64,000 nt of DNA from Calothrix sp. FI2-JRJ7 (GTDB lineage Bacteria; Cyanobacteriota; Cyanobacteriia; Cyanobacteriales; Nostocaceae), in contig JAHHGX010000091.1 in the NCBI GenBank assembly GCA_019359675.1, positions 248,001 through 312,000 of the forward strand, written 5' to 3'. The translations under genes were made by a program, and so were the position numbers. Position 1 is the stretch's first letter; the number at the start of each line of letters is the position of its first letter. The notes beneath the pieces are model-generated. The model was not told where the DNA came from, searched no databases, and saw only the letters and a program-made list of their open reading frames with translations. Shown in pieces: positions 46,168 through 54,633 of this stretch.

Positions 46168-47799
46168 TTAAATTCTACTAGTACTTTTTGTAATTAGTAG
46201 AAATACTTGATTGCCTGCTTCAGTGCGCGCAACAATTTCTGCTGCATCTAGCTTGAGTTTTGCTCTGTCAGATTCTTCAAGTAAAACGTATCGTTGTCCT
46301 TTTTGGCGCCAATATTGCTCAATCAGATTTGGCTGACTAGTGGCAGGTATAACCCTATTACTGTAAAAATCGAGTGATGGACGATGGTAAGGTGAAAAAC
46401 TGTAAATTTTGCCTGTGGGATTTGCGCGTTGAATCATTTGGGCAACTGGTTTAACTGGATAGTTTTCGTTGAGTTCCCACACCCAGTAATTTGATTTTAC
46501 AAATAGCAGCAGCGAAATATAAGTTCCCCAAAGTAATACCTTTAAAAATTGTGCGTCACCTCTCTCTGTTAAAATGGCGCCTAATGCCATAGTACCTGCG
46601 ACTGCGGCAAATATTAATTGTAAGTCGGGGTGTACTGGTTTTGCAAAGCTGTAATAAATACTGCCTCCAGTTGCAGCAACAGCAAGAATACCTAAACCTG
46701 TTACCCAAAGACGTGGATAGGATGAGAATAAAGGTGTACTTTCAATTTCAGCAGCCTTGGCGCCGAGAGCAAGCGCTAAACTTGGATAAATAGGAAAAAC
46801 GTACCAAGGTAGCTTTGTAGTCATTATAGAAATAGCAACTAAATATAAGCAACTCCATACAAGTACTAGTTTTGCCCAACTGAGGTTACGATTTTGCCAA
46901 GTCAAGCGAAAACTTGCGAATAAGAATAATAACCAAGGATGAGTATATTTAACAATTTCTAATGGATAATACCAAATTGGTTGTGAGTGTCCTTCTACAG
47001 GTTCCCAAATGCGACTTAGCGACTGGTCAACCATACCAACGTTAGTAAAAGTGTTGCCGTAGTGAAGCCATTGAGCAGCGTACCATAACCCTACAGGTAA
47101 ACAGCCAATTATAATGGCCACCCACATATAAACGCTGGTTATTAGTCGGGGAGTGTCCCAAAATAGAAAGGCAAACGCAATTGCTGCAAATAAAACTCCT
47201 AGTATTCCCTTAGTTAGACAAATTAGTCCCAACCCAATGCCAACTCCAAGACAATAGCGAAGATTACGACGTGAACGCAGCAAACACAACATCATCACCA
47301 TAAAGAAGCATACCGAGGCGCCGTCTAACATCGCTAAACGTCCATGTCGCAATACAGGTAGCATCGTAACGTAAAATAAAGCGCTGTAAATAGCGGCTGT
47401 ACGTTGATGAAATATTTCGCGCCCAATAAAATACAGTAATGGCACTGAAACAGCGGTTAAAACTGCACCAGGCAAACGTGCCGTCCACTCATGCACTCCC
47501 CACAACGAATAGCAACTAGCAATAAGTATATGCATCAAAGGCGGTTTATTATGATACGGTACACCTCCTAAAGTTGGATAAAGCCAACGTAATGAATTAA
47601 ATGGCGCCTCAGATATTTCACGCGCAACTTGTGCTACCGTACCCTCGTCCCAGTCCCGTAACGGCAAGTCACCCAAATCAATAGTAAAAATGATTACTGC
47701 TGCTAATAGCAACAAAATTACCCATATCGCGTCTGGTCGTTTTGAAACCGTGCGGTACTTTTTCTCTAGACGACCCCAAATGAAGTTACCTTCTTGCAT
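46168..47799 (-). CDS. Glycosyltransferase family 39-type membrane protein
   Basis: A 543-residue integral membrane protein of the ArnT/PMT type that transfers sugars from a polyprenyl-phosphate carrier. The signature LRDWDEGTVAQVAREI (about 48-63) holds the catalytic Asp-Glu motif in the first periplasmic loop, and WLYPTLGGVPYHNKPPL follows, typical of the family. Ten or more hydrophobic segments are predicted and a C-terminal soluble part begins near 440. The acceptor is unknown. It is a single gene with no envelope cluster around it. Confidence 0.85.
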   Translation of the reverse strand: MQEGNFIWGRLEKKYRTVSKRPDAIWVILLLLAAVIIFTIDLGDLPLRDWDEGTVAQVAREISEAPFNSLRWLYPTLGGVPYHNKPPLMHILIASCYSLWGVHEWTARLPGAVLTAVSVPLLYFIGREIFHQRTAAIYSALFYVTMLPVLRHGRLAMLDGASVCFFMVMMLCLLRSRRNLRYCLGVGIGLGLICLTKGILGVLFAAIAFAFLFWDTPRLITSVYMWVAIIIGCLPVGLWYAAQWLHYGNTFTNVGMVDQSLSRIWEPVEGHSQPIWYYPLEIVKYTHPWLLFLFASFRLTWQNRNLSWAKLVLVWSCLYLVAISIMTTKLPWYVFPIYPSLALALGAKAAEIESTPLFSSYPRLWVTGLGILAVAATGGSIYYSFAKPVHPDLQLIFAAVAGTMALGAILTERGDAQFLKVLLWGTYISLLLFVKSNYWVWELNENYPVKPVAQMIQRANPTGKIYSFSPYHRPSLDFYSNRVIPATSQPNLIEQYWRQKGQRYVLLEESDRAKLKLDAAEIVARTEAGNQVFLLITKSTSRI

Positions 47800-48130
47800 A
47801 GTGTAGGATATTTATTTTGCATGAGAATTTAGTGATTTACAACAGACGGTTTAATACAAGAGTTGGTTGCCACCCTCGCAACCAGCGTTGTGGATTGCCA
47901 AACTTTAATTTATCTCAACTTTGATTGATTGGGAAAACGCGCTTTGACAATCTGTGAATTTTCTTTTAAATTCGTGTCACGTTCTAAGAGCTTAAAAATA
48001 ATCATTAAAAGGAGTAGGATAATTTTATATTATTTAATCGTCATATGGTGATATTACACTAATTTTAACGTAAAGTTTCGTAAAATGTAGGGTGGCTTCG
48101 CCCTGCTTACCAATGAGGAGTGAAAAATAT
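47800..48130. other. Intergenic, divergent promoter region
   Basis: Between divergent glycosyltransferase and membrane protein genes. It has a hairpin near 47871-47889 (GGTTGCCACCCTCGCAACC) and a GTAGGGTGGCTTCGCCCTG repeat near 48087-48105. No gene supported. Confidence 0.4.
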
Positions 48131-49681
48131 ATGAATTTACCATTTATCTTAGATGTCTCAATAGGGCTAATATTTATATATTTGATATTAAGTTTATTGG
48201 CATCAGAAATTCAAGAGTTACTTGCAACAGTTTTTCAATGGCGTGCTGAACATTTAAGAAAATCAATCGAGGTATTATTAACGGGTAATGCCCAAGATGC
48301 AGAGCAAGCACGAATTTTAGACCTTGCCAATCAAATTTATGCGAATCCGTTAATAAAAAGTATTAATCAACAAGCAAAAGGCGCCCTTGTTAATATACCA
48401 CGTCGTTTTACTTGGACAGTAGCAAGTGCTTTCCGTTCATTGACAAATACCCAATCTGACAAGAAACAAACTGTATTTAATAACGAACAAGTTGGTGATA
48501 GTAGGCATAGTGGGCCATCATATATTCCTTCAGACGTATTTGCAACGAGTTTAATTGAAACATTAGAAATTCCAACTATTGAACAGTCACTTTCAAGTAC
48601 GCGGTTAGACAATTTTAAAAATCAGCGTTTAGCGGAAATTGAGAATGTAATTTTTAAATTACAAGAACAAGTAGGAGAAAACGAAGAAAACGAAGATTTT
48701 TTTAATTTTTTGTATCAAAGTTATTCAGAAATACAAGCTGATTTTGAGCAGGTTGTTTGGAATTTTCAGCAAAATAAATTTGACTTGAATAATAGTATTG
48801 GTAGCATGATTGCTAGTTTTGATAGATTTATTGAGTCATTAAAACTAAATTCACCCCTCCCTCAAGAAAGATTATCAAACCCATTGCAGCAATTGCAATT
48901 TTTAAAAAATAATTCAATGCCATCGGTTGAAAATACAATTTCACGAACAGGTTTAAAACCAAATGTTCGAGAAATAGCTCAAGCAATTAAACGTGGAACT
49001 GATGTATATCAGGAATTGACTTCAGCGCTTCAAGACAAAGATAATCAGGTATTGCAAAGAGTAGAGAAGATAATTGATAGATTACCTCCATCAATAGGTG
49101 ATAATATTAAAGATTTAGCAGAACGCGCAGAGCTTAATATTAATAATACTCAACAAGGCGTTAATGCATTACGTCAAGAAATAGAACACAATTTTGATAA
49201 CTCGATGGAACGTGCGTCAGGTGTATACAAGCGTAACGCGAAAGGTGTAGCTTTATTAATTGGTTTAATTATTGCAGCAGCGACTAATGCAGATGCTTTT
49301 TACATGATAAGTCGATTGTCAAAAGATTCGGCATTGCGCGACACTATTACACAAAATGCTGGACAAATTGTCTTACAAAATCGTAATCAGTTAGGATACG
49401 TTGATATTAATACATTACGAAGTCAAACCGACGAGGCATTAAATCAAATCGCTTTACCTATCGGTTGGGGTGACGCAAACTTAGAAAGACAACTTTCGTG
49501 GACAAGTAAACAGCGTAGACCATTTCCCATATGGAGAATTATTACTTTAATACCTGGTTGGATAATTAGTGGAATTGCAATTGCAATGGGGGCGCCGTTC
49601 TGGTTTGATTTATTGGGTAAAGTAGTTAACGTCAGAAATACTGGTAGACAGCCAGCCTCAACGGTGAAAACTGAAGAATAA
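48131..49681 (+). CDS. Uncharacterised membrane protein, GAPFWFDLL family
   Basis: I start at ATG 48131 (MNLPFILDVSIGL) with GAGGAG upstream, giving 516 residues. The N-terminal helix (SIGLIFIYLILSLLASEIQELL) is followed by a large soluble, coiled-coil-rich region (about 40-370), a second helix (VALLIGLIIAAATNADAFYMI) and a last helical segment with GWIISGIAIAMGAPFWFDLLG. This pattern recurs in widespread unnamed membrane proteins in several phyla. No enzymatic motif is visible. It converges on the TIR-TPR gene; no operonic link. Confidence 0.75.
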   Translation: MNLPFILDVSIGLIFIYLILSLLASEIQELLATVFQWRAEHLRKSIEVLLTGNAQDAEQARILDLANQIYANPLIKSINQQAKGALVNIPRRFTWTVASAFRSLTNTQSDKKQTVFNNEQVGDSRHSGPSYIPSDVFATSLIETLEIPTIEQSLSSTRLDNFKNQRLAEIENVIFKLQEQVGENEENEDFFNFLYQSYSEIQADFEQVVWNFQQNKFDLNNSIGSMIASFDRFIESLKLNSPLPQERLSNPLQQLQFLKNNSMPSVENTISRTGLKPNVREIAQAIKRGTDVYQELTSALQDKDNQVLQRVEKIIDRLPPSIGDNIKDLAERAELNINNTQQGVNALRQEIEHNFDNSMERASGVYKRNAKGVALLIGLIIAAATNADAFYMISRLSKDSALRDTITQNAGQIVLQNRNQLGYVDINTLRSQTDEALNQIALPIGWGDANLERQLSWTSKQRRPFPIWRIITLIPGWIISGIAIAMGAPFWFDLLGKVVNVRNTGRQPASTVKTEE

Positions 49682-49755
49682 AATAAGGGTAGGGTGGGCC
49701 CTTAAGATATACTTAATGTTATTTATATAACTATATGTACATGCGTTACCAGTCT

Positions 49756-51075
49756 TTACTTTGGTAAACATGTCTGAAGATTATTTAGCCTTTCAATAGT
49801 TTGTTTGGTTTCATTTTTTTTACCAAGCTGTGTGTATATGTCTACCGCACGTTGATAATCTTGGATAGCATTTTGCTTATTGCCTGAAGCACAATTTATG
49901 ACTGCGCGGTTTACATGGGCAACAGCGGACTTAGAAGATATACTAATTGCTTTTGTATAATCGGCAATAGCAGCTTGGTAATTTTTAAGGTAAGAGTGAG
50001 CGTTGCCACGTTCAATATAGGCATCTATATTTTGCGTGTCTAACTTAATAGCACTAGTATAAATATTAACTGAGTCTTGATAGGCGCCTTGTTCAAACTT
50101 AGTTTGTGCCTGTGTTAATAATTTTTCAGATGACTTGGCGTTAGATGCTCTAATAAAAATTACCACTGTTGCAGCGGTAAAAACTAAAAGCCAGATTAAA
50201 GTAGTTTGACCTACATACTTATAGCTTCTTGTCCATCCAGCTAAAATCTTTGAAGCTTTAGCTGTGAGAGTTTTTTGTTCAAACAAAGCAATATCATTTG
50301 GTTGTAAACATAAAAATTCCTGAAGAGACTGTAACTTTTGACGGTCTTGTTCTGTAATACCTTTTTTACTACGTTTAAAATAATCTAATTCTTTTTTATA
50401 CTGTATTAATTTTTGCTTGTATTCGCATTGAGCTTGAGCAGTTACTTCCTGCTGTACTAAGTCGGCATCTTGATTTTTTATACCCAAGTAATTCTTTATA
50501 TCGTTTAAATTATTTAAAGCTTTGGCTCGTAGTGGATATTCTTGAACGATTGCGGCGCCGTAACTATATCTATATTCTTGTAAACGCTGCTGATATTTTT
50601 TTATTTCTACTACAGTTGCTTCAATTCCTTGGGATATATCAGCTAAAGCAGCATCAGGATTTTGCCAACTATTGACAGGCATACCATTTTTTGGTAAAGG
50701 AGCAATATTACCCAATAGCTTCTGCCATCCCTGAACTTGATATAAAAGTATAGGTATAGCAATAACCTCACCAAGAAAATGCTTTTCTTGTAATTTGGCG
50801 ATTTCACTATTCCAGTCAATTCGATTTTGAATCAAACCCAAAAAATCCGAACTAATCAGTAATACGATTACATCAGCAGTTTGCAAATGATAAGAATTAT
50901 CGTAATCTTTATATGTGTTTTCACTGTGGTGCTGATACCAAACCATTACAACATCCAATTCTTCCAACATCATCAAGTGTTTTTCTAATACCTGCCTTAA
51001 TTGCTCATCTTGATAAGAATGAGAATAAGCGAAAAAAATCTTGATAGGTTTAGCCGACTCTGGTAGTAAAAACAT
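49756..51075 (-). CDS. TIR-domain protein with membrane segment and TPR repeats
   Basis: A 439-residue protein. Residues 8-155 form a TIR domain: IKIFFAYSHSYQDEQL, ADVIVLLISSDFLG and DWNSEIAKLQEKHF (Glu91 at the place of the catalytic glutamate in TIR NADases). Then come two roughly 60-residue helical repeats (EYPLRAKALNNLNDIKNYLG, with NQDADLVQQEV after it; LQPNDIALFEQ later) seen in other cyanobacterial signalling proteins, a membrane helix (291-310) and TPRs (about 316-435). It may sense something on the TPR side and signal or cleave NAD on the other. No known defence operon surrounds it. Confidence 0.8.
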   Translation of the reverse strand: MFLLPESAKPIKIFFAYSHSYQDEQLRQVLEKHLMMLEELDVVMVWYQHHSENTYKDYDNSYHLQTADVIVLLISSDFLGLIQNRIDWNSEIAKLQEKHFLGEVIAIPILLYQVQGWQKLLGNIAPLPKNGMPVNSWQNPDAALADISQGIEATVVEIKKYQQRLQEYRYSYGAAIVQEYPLRAKALNNLNDIKNYLGIKNQDADLVQQEVTAQAQCEYKQKLIQYKKELDYFKRSKKGITEQDRQKLQSLQEFLCLQPNDIALFEQKTLTAKASKILAGWTRSYKYVGQTTLIWLLVFTAATVVIFIRASNAKSSEKLLTQAQTKFEQGAYQDSVNIYTSAIKLDTQNIDAYIERGNAHSYLKNYQAAIADYTKAISISSKSAVAHVNRAVINCASGNKQNAIQDYQRAVDIYTQLGKKNETKQTIERLNNLQTCLPK

Positions 51076-51399
51076 AACTATAAATACAAGTAGAACTTCA
51101 CCCAGGCAAAGTAAATCATCCAGCTACTAACTGTATGATTTCAGCTATATACTGCTACTCGACATTTAGCAAAAACCCTAATTTAAAGCAATAGGGAAAG
51201 TAGCCATTAATACTTGAAATCTGAAAAAATTAATACAACTTATATTTGATAATGTAATGGTGCCAAATATTTAGAAGTCAACACACAGTAGTTAATAATG
51301 GCGCCTAGCTTATACTTAAATCAACAAGTTATATTATTAACATCAAAATTGTATAAGTTATATCAAAATTACCTTGTATTATAAAAAATTAACTCATTA
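51076..51399. other. Intergenic, AT-rich
   Basis: Between co-directional GAF-LuxR and TIR-TPR genes. AT-rich with one GGCGCC at 51301; no gene or strong hairpin seen. Confidence 0.35.
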
Positions 51400-52089
51400 T
51401 TAGCTAGCTTTGGACGGTAAAATCTCTTGTAACCTAGCGACCATTTCTGCACGCGCACTGACTTGAAGCTTACGAAACATTCGCTTTAATGCTTGTTTAA
51501 CAGAGTTTTGTGTAATCCAAAGTTTTTCTCCAATTTCGGCATTTGTTAAACCGCGTGCTACTAGTTCGGCAATTTCTAATTCACGTGGAGTTAAGAGACT
51601 CGAAGCAGTAATATTAGAAGATGGTTTAGTTGCTCGTAGTGATGCAAGTTTTGCTGATAAATGTAGGCATAACGCACTTAAATCAGCTAAATCATTTGCT
51701 GTAAAAGCGGGGTTTCCTTTAGCACGTGCTAAATTTAATGTTCCCACAAGGCGCCCATCAGCAACAATCGGACCACTCATAACATGGGCGTGGTCATCGC
51801 GCGAACAAAATTGTTTCCAGTCACCGTGTGGTAGTATTAATTGTTCATGTGCTGGTGCGTGACGTTCGACAACATATTTACCAACAGGATTTCCCCGCAA
51901 GCAAACTTCAGGAATGTCGGGAAAACCTTGAGAATTTACTTTTACTTCGAGTTGCTCATCTAAAAGATAAATACCCCAGCGTTGTACATCAAAATGTTCG
52001 CCGACCGTTTCCATGACAGCAAGTTGGAGTTGTTGTTCGGTTTGGGCGCCAGCTATTGCATCAAATACGGTGTGGAGGGAATTTGGCAT
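51400..52089 (-). CDS. GAF-domain LuxR-type transcriptional regulator
   Basis: A 229-residue regulator. The GAF-like N-terminus (about 8-150; WGIYLLDEQLEV, MSGPIVADGRLVGTLNLAR) is joined to a LuxR/NarL helix-turn-helix (about 165-225; LTPRELEIAELVARGLTNAEIGEKL, SVKQALKRMFRKLQV). No receiver domain is present, so its activity would respond to a ligand or redox state through GAF (several Cys and His residues lie around CSRDDHAHVMSG). Divergent from the DUF3386 gene across 108 bp, it may regulate it. Confidence 0.88.
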   Translation of the reverse strand: MPNSLHTVFDAIAGAQTEQQLQLAVMETVGEHFDVQRWGIYLLDEQLEVKVNSQGFPDIPEVCLRGNPVGKYVVERHAPAHEQLILPHGDWKQFCSRDDHAHVMSGPIVADGRLVGTLNLARAKGNPAFTANDLADLSALCLHLSAKLASLRATKPSSNITASSLLTPRELEIAELVARGLTNAEIGEKLWITQNSVKQALKRMFRKLQVSARAEMVARLQEILPSKAS

Positions 52090-52197
52090 AAGTGTACCCA
52101 GTTGGGGTCTAGGCGGACTGACTCGATTACTTCTATCCTAATAAATAACAGAAGCAAGTCGAAAACTAACATATATAACAGTCTATAGGAGAAGTAT

Positions 52198-52851
52198 ATG
52201 ACAGCTACACAAGTATCAGCCAGAGAGCTTTTCCGCGCTGCCTACGAAAACCGTTACACCTGGGACAAAGATTTTCCTGGTTACACAGCTGATATTACCT
52301 ATAAGTATGACGGTAAAGATTATACAGGTAAAGTTACTATCGGCGCCAATATGAAGGCGGAAGTGTTGGGTGTCGAAGACGAAGAGGCACAAAAAGCAAT
52401 TCACGGTCAAGCATGGGAAATTGCTGTTCACCGCGTCCGTCGTACCTTTGAACAAACCCACGGTGAAAATACCTTTACATATGGCACCACAGATTCTGAT
52501 GGTGCAGTAGAACTATTAATGGGTGGTAAAGCAACAGGTGACAAATACAAAGTTCGTAACAACGAAGTTAGCTTAGTTCACCGTCACATTCACAATGTAG
52601 TTGTCACCATCAACACCTTCAGCAGCCATGATACAGGTGAAGGATACCTTTCCCACACCTACGACTCGATATACCATGACCCTCAAACAGGCGAACAAAA
52701 AGGTGGCAAGAGCTTTTTTGTAGATGAATATGAAAAAGTAGGCAAATACTTTATTCTCAACCGTCGCGAAATTACTACCGATGTTGATGGTAAACCCTCA
52801 GTTCAAGAATTCATCTTCTCCAACATCAAATTATTAGAACCTGCTGCTTAA
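52198..52851 (+). CDS. DUF3386 protein
   Basis: A 217-residue protein of the cyanobacterial/plant-type DUF3386 family, beginning SARELFRAAYENRYTWDKDF with repeated beta strands (YKYDGKDYTGKVTIGA, VSLVHRHIHNVVVTINTFS). There is no signal peptide. Function unknown; homologues are widespread in phototrophs. TAGGAG lies 7 nt upstream of the ATG. It shares a 108-bp divergent promoter region with the GAF-LuxR gene and is followed by a good terminator. Confidence 0.88.
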   Translation: MTATQVSARELFRAAYENRYTWDKDFPGYTADITYKYDGKDYTGKVTIGANMKAEVLGVEDEEAQKAIHGQAWEIAVHRVRRTFEQTHGENTFTYGTTDSDGAVELLMGGKATGDKYKVRNNEVSLVHRHIHNVVVTINTFSSHDTGEGYLSHTYDSIYHDPQTGEQKGGKSFFVDEYEKVGKYFILNRREITTDVDGKPSVQEFIFSNIKLLEPAA

Positions 52852-52920
52852 GTTTTAACTATCTTGTGGAACTATCTTGTGGAACGGCTGTCCCCAGCCG
52901 TCTCATAAGACAATAAGCAT

Positions 52921-52962
52921 AAAATCCCGATTTCTTCAAGAAGCCGGGATTTTTCTTTTTTT
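52921..52962 (+). terminator. Rho-independent terminator
   Basis: Stem AAAATCCCG (52921-52929) with CGGGATTTT (52945-52953), extended inward by TTCTT/AAGAA, followed by a T-rich run to about 52962. It lies 70 bp after the DUF3386 gene. A smaller ACGGCTG/CAGCCGT hairpin precedes it near 52881-52901. Confidence 0.8.
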
Positions 52963-53081
52963 CCGTAATGTAATTAATTTAGGTTGAAGTCTATTAAGAT
53001 TAGTAGCTTTAATTTGTATATTATTGTAACAGGCAGGGATGCCTGTTTCACAAAAATGTTCCACAAGATTGAATAAATTAT

Positions 53082-54050
53082 ATGCTTAAAATTATAATAT
53101 TAGTTATACTATGCATCGTAGGATTTTTATCACTTTTAAACTATTTTGCTTGGTCTTATCCTCTAGAACTATTAGCACACTTTAGGGTTCAATATTTTGT
53201 TGCAGCGTTAATTATTACTGGAATACTATTAATTTTACAGCAAAAACGTATTATAAAAAACAAAGCTATTATTTTTATTGCTGTAGCAATTGTTAGTTTA
53301 AATTTTGTTGAAATACTACCTTGGTATCTACCCAACTCGCAAAAAGTTAATAGCAACGCAACTTCTCAAATTAAAATAGAAAGTTTTAACGTCAACATCC
53401 AAAATCAAGAATATACTACTGCTATCGATGTAGTTCGCAAAGATAAACCTGATGTTGCTTTATTTATCGAAATTCACGGCACCTGGTTTAATAACTTAAA
53501 AATAGGTTTAAAAGATATTTTTCCTTACTCGTTCCGTAGTCCTGGTGGTGGACTAACTGTTTTTAGCCGTATACCACTTGAAGACTCGCGTGGTGTTAAC
53601 TTAGATGAAGCAGGTTATCATTTAATAACAAACTTTAACGTAAATGGAAAAACTATCCATTTTATTGGCACACATCCAATGGTACCAATTAAACCCAAAA
53701 CTTTTCATCGTCGTAACCGTCAACTAGCTGCTTTAGAAAAATACATTAATCAACAGCAGAAGCCTGTAATCATTGCAGGTGATTTTAATTTAAGCCCTTG
53801 GTCGCCATATTACAGAAAATTTATTAAAAAAACAAACTTACACAATACACGTTTAGGTTTTGGTATCTTACCAAGCTGGCCTCGTCCAGCTACGCATGTC
53901 AAAATACCTAAATGGTTGATACCTTTAGTCAATATTCCTATTGACCATTGTTTAGTGAGTAAAGACTTTGGGGTGGTAAATACCCGCATTAGTCAAAATG
54001 GGAACTCAGACCATGCAGCAATAGTAGTAGATTTGGTATTGCGTTCTTAG
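53082..54050 (+). CDS. Endonuclease/exonuclease/phosphatase-family membrane protein
   Basis: A 322-residue protein with three N-terminal membrane helices (about 2-20, 35-52 and 60-80) and a periplasmic or cytoplasmic EEP domain from about 95. EEP motifs are SFNVNIQN, FIEIHGTW (catalytic Glu), GTHPM, AGDFNLSPWS and NSDHAAIVV. EEP members hydrolyse phosphodiesters or phospholipid headgroups; with this membrane topology it probably acts outside the cytoplasm. The substrate is unknown. Confidence 0.85.
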   Translation: MLKIIILVILCIVGFLSLLNYFAWSYPLELLAHFRVQYFVAALIITGILLILQQKRIIKNKAIIFIAVAIVSLNFVEILPWYLPNSQKVNSNATSQIKIESFNVNIQNQEYTTAIDVVRKDKPDVALFIEIHGTWFNNLKIGLKDIFPYSFRSPGGGLTVFSRIPLEDSRGVNLDEAGYHLITNFNVNGKTIHFIGTHPMVPIKPKTFHRRNRQLAALEKYINQQQKPVIIAGDFNLSPWSPYYRKFIKKTNLHNTRLGFGILPSWPRPATHVKIPKWLIPLVNIPIDHCLVSKDFGVVNTRISQNGNSDHAAIVVDLVLRS

Positions 54051-54054
54051 ATTT

Positions 54055-54447
54055 TTACGATTCTTTCAGCTTGTGAATATTTGCTTCCCAATTTTTTCCA
54101 TCAAAGGGTATTATTTCAAAGTTGTTAATCACGTCTCCATCTAGACAGCGCGCGTTTACGTCTATACAATCTGGGTGGCTTCGGGGTATGTAAAATGAGT
54201 GGATACCGCAGTTGCTGCAAAATTTATGCTTCGCTGTTCGTGTATTAAATATATATGTTTGTAATTTTTCTTTTCCTTGTAGTAATGTAAATTTATCTTT
54301 TGTAACAATTAGATGTAGAAAGCCTTTTTTACTGCAAATTGAACAGTTACATTCGTCTAGTTTGTGGTTGTCTACTGTGACTTGGAAGCGGACGGCGCCG
54401 CAATGACATCCACCTTGGTATGTTATTGTTTGGTTGGTTGTTAACAT
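54055..54447 (-). CDS. GFA-family (glutathione-dependent formaldehyde-activating-like) protein
   Basis: A 130-residue beta-rich zinc protein. Cysteines are in GGCHCGAVRF, CNCSICSKKG and FCSNCGIHSFY, the normal two-zinc pattern of the GFA/CENP-V family. Enzymatic activity with glutathione adducts was described for one member only, and most are uncharacterised. It converges on the EEP gene with a 4-bp gap. No other formaldehyde genes nearby. Confidence 0.9.
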   Translation of the reverse strand: MLTTNQTITYQGGCHCGAVRFQVTVDNHKLDECNCSICSKKGFLHLIVTKDKFTLLQGKEKLQTYIFNTRTAKHKFCSNCGIHSFYIPRSHPDCIDVNARCLDGDVINNFEIIPFDGKNWEANIHKLKES

Positions 54448-54519
54448 GATGATTTAAGAGGATTGAACTACAAAGGCACTAATACCGTTTCTCGATGAAG
54501 ATGCGCTTTATCCCTGACT

Positions 54520-54545
54520 GTAGAGATTGACATGTCAATCTCTAC
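54520..54545. repeat. Perfect 26-bp GTAGAGATTGACA palindrome
   Basis: GTAGAGATTGACA followed by its exact reverse complement TGTCAATCTCTAC, between the divergent GFA and GH1 genes. Member of the GTAGAGA palindrome group also at 11031-11058. Confidence 0.85.
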
Positions 54546-54633
54546 GGGATTTATTTGGCGCAACTTTATGCAGAATTGGTATAAGGACACAAAGGAAGAA
54601 AGAAAAGAGAGTTTTTAAGTTATTTTACTATTT

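Noticed and set aside
51400-52089. PedR-type redox regulator
   Set aside because: PedR proteins are much smaller and lack the GAF domain present here.
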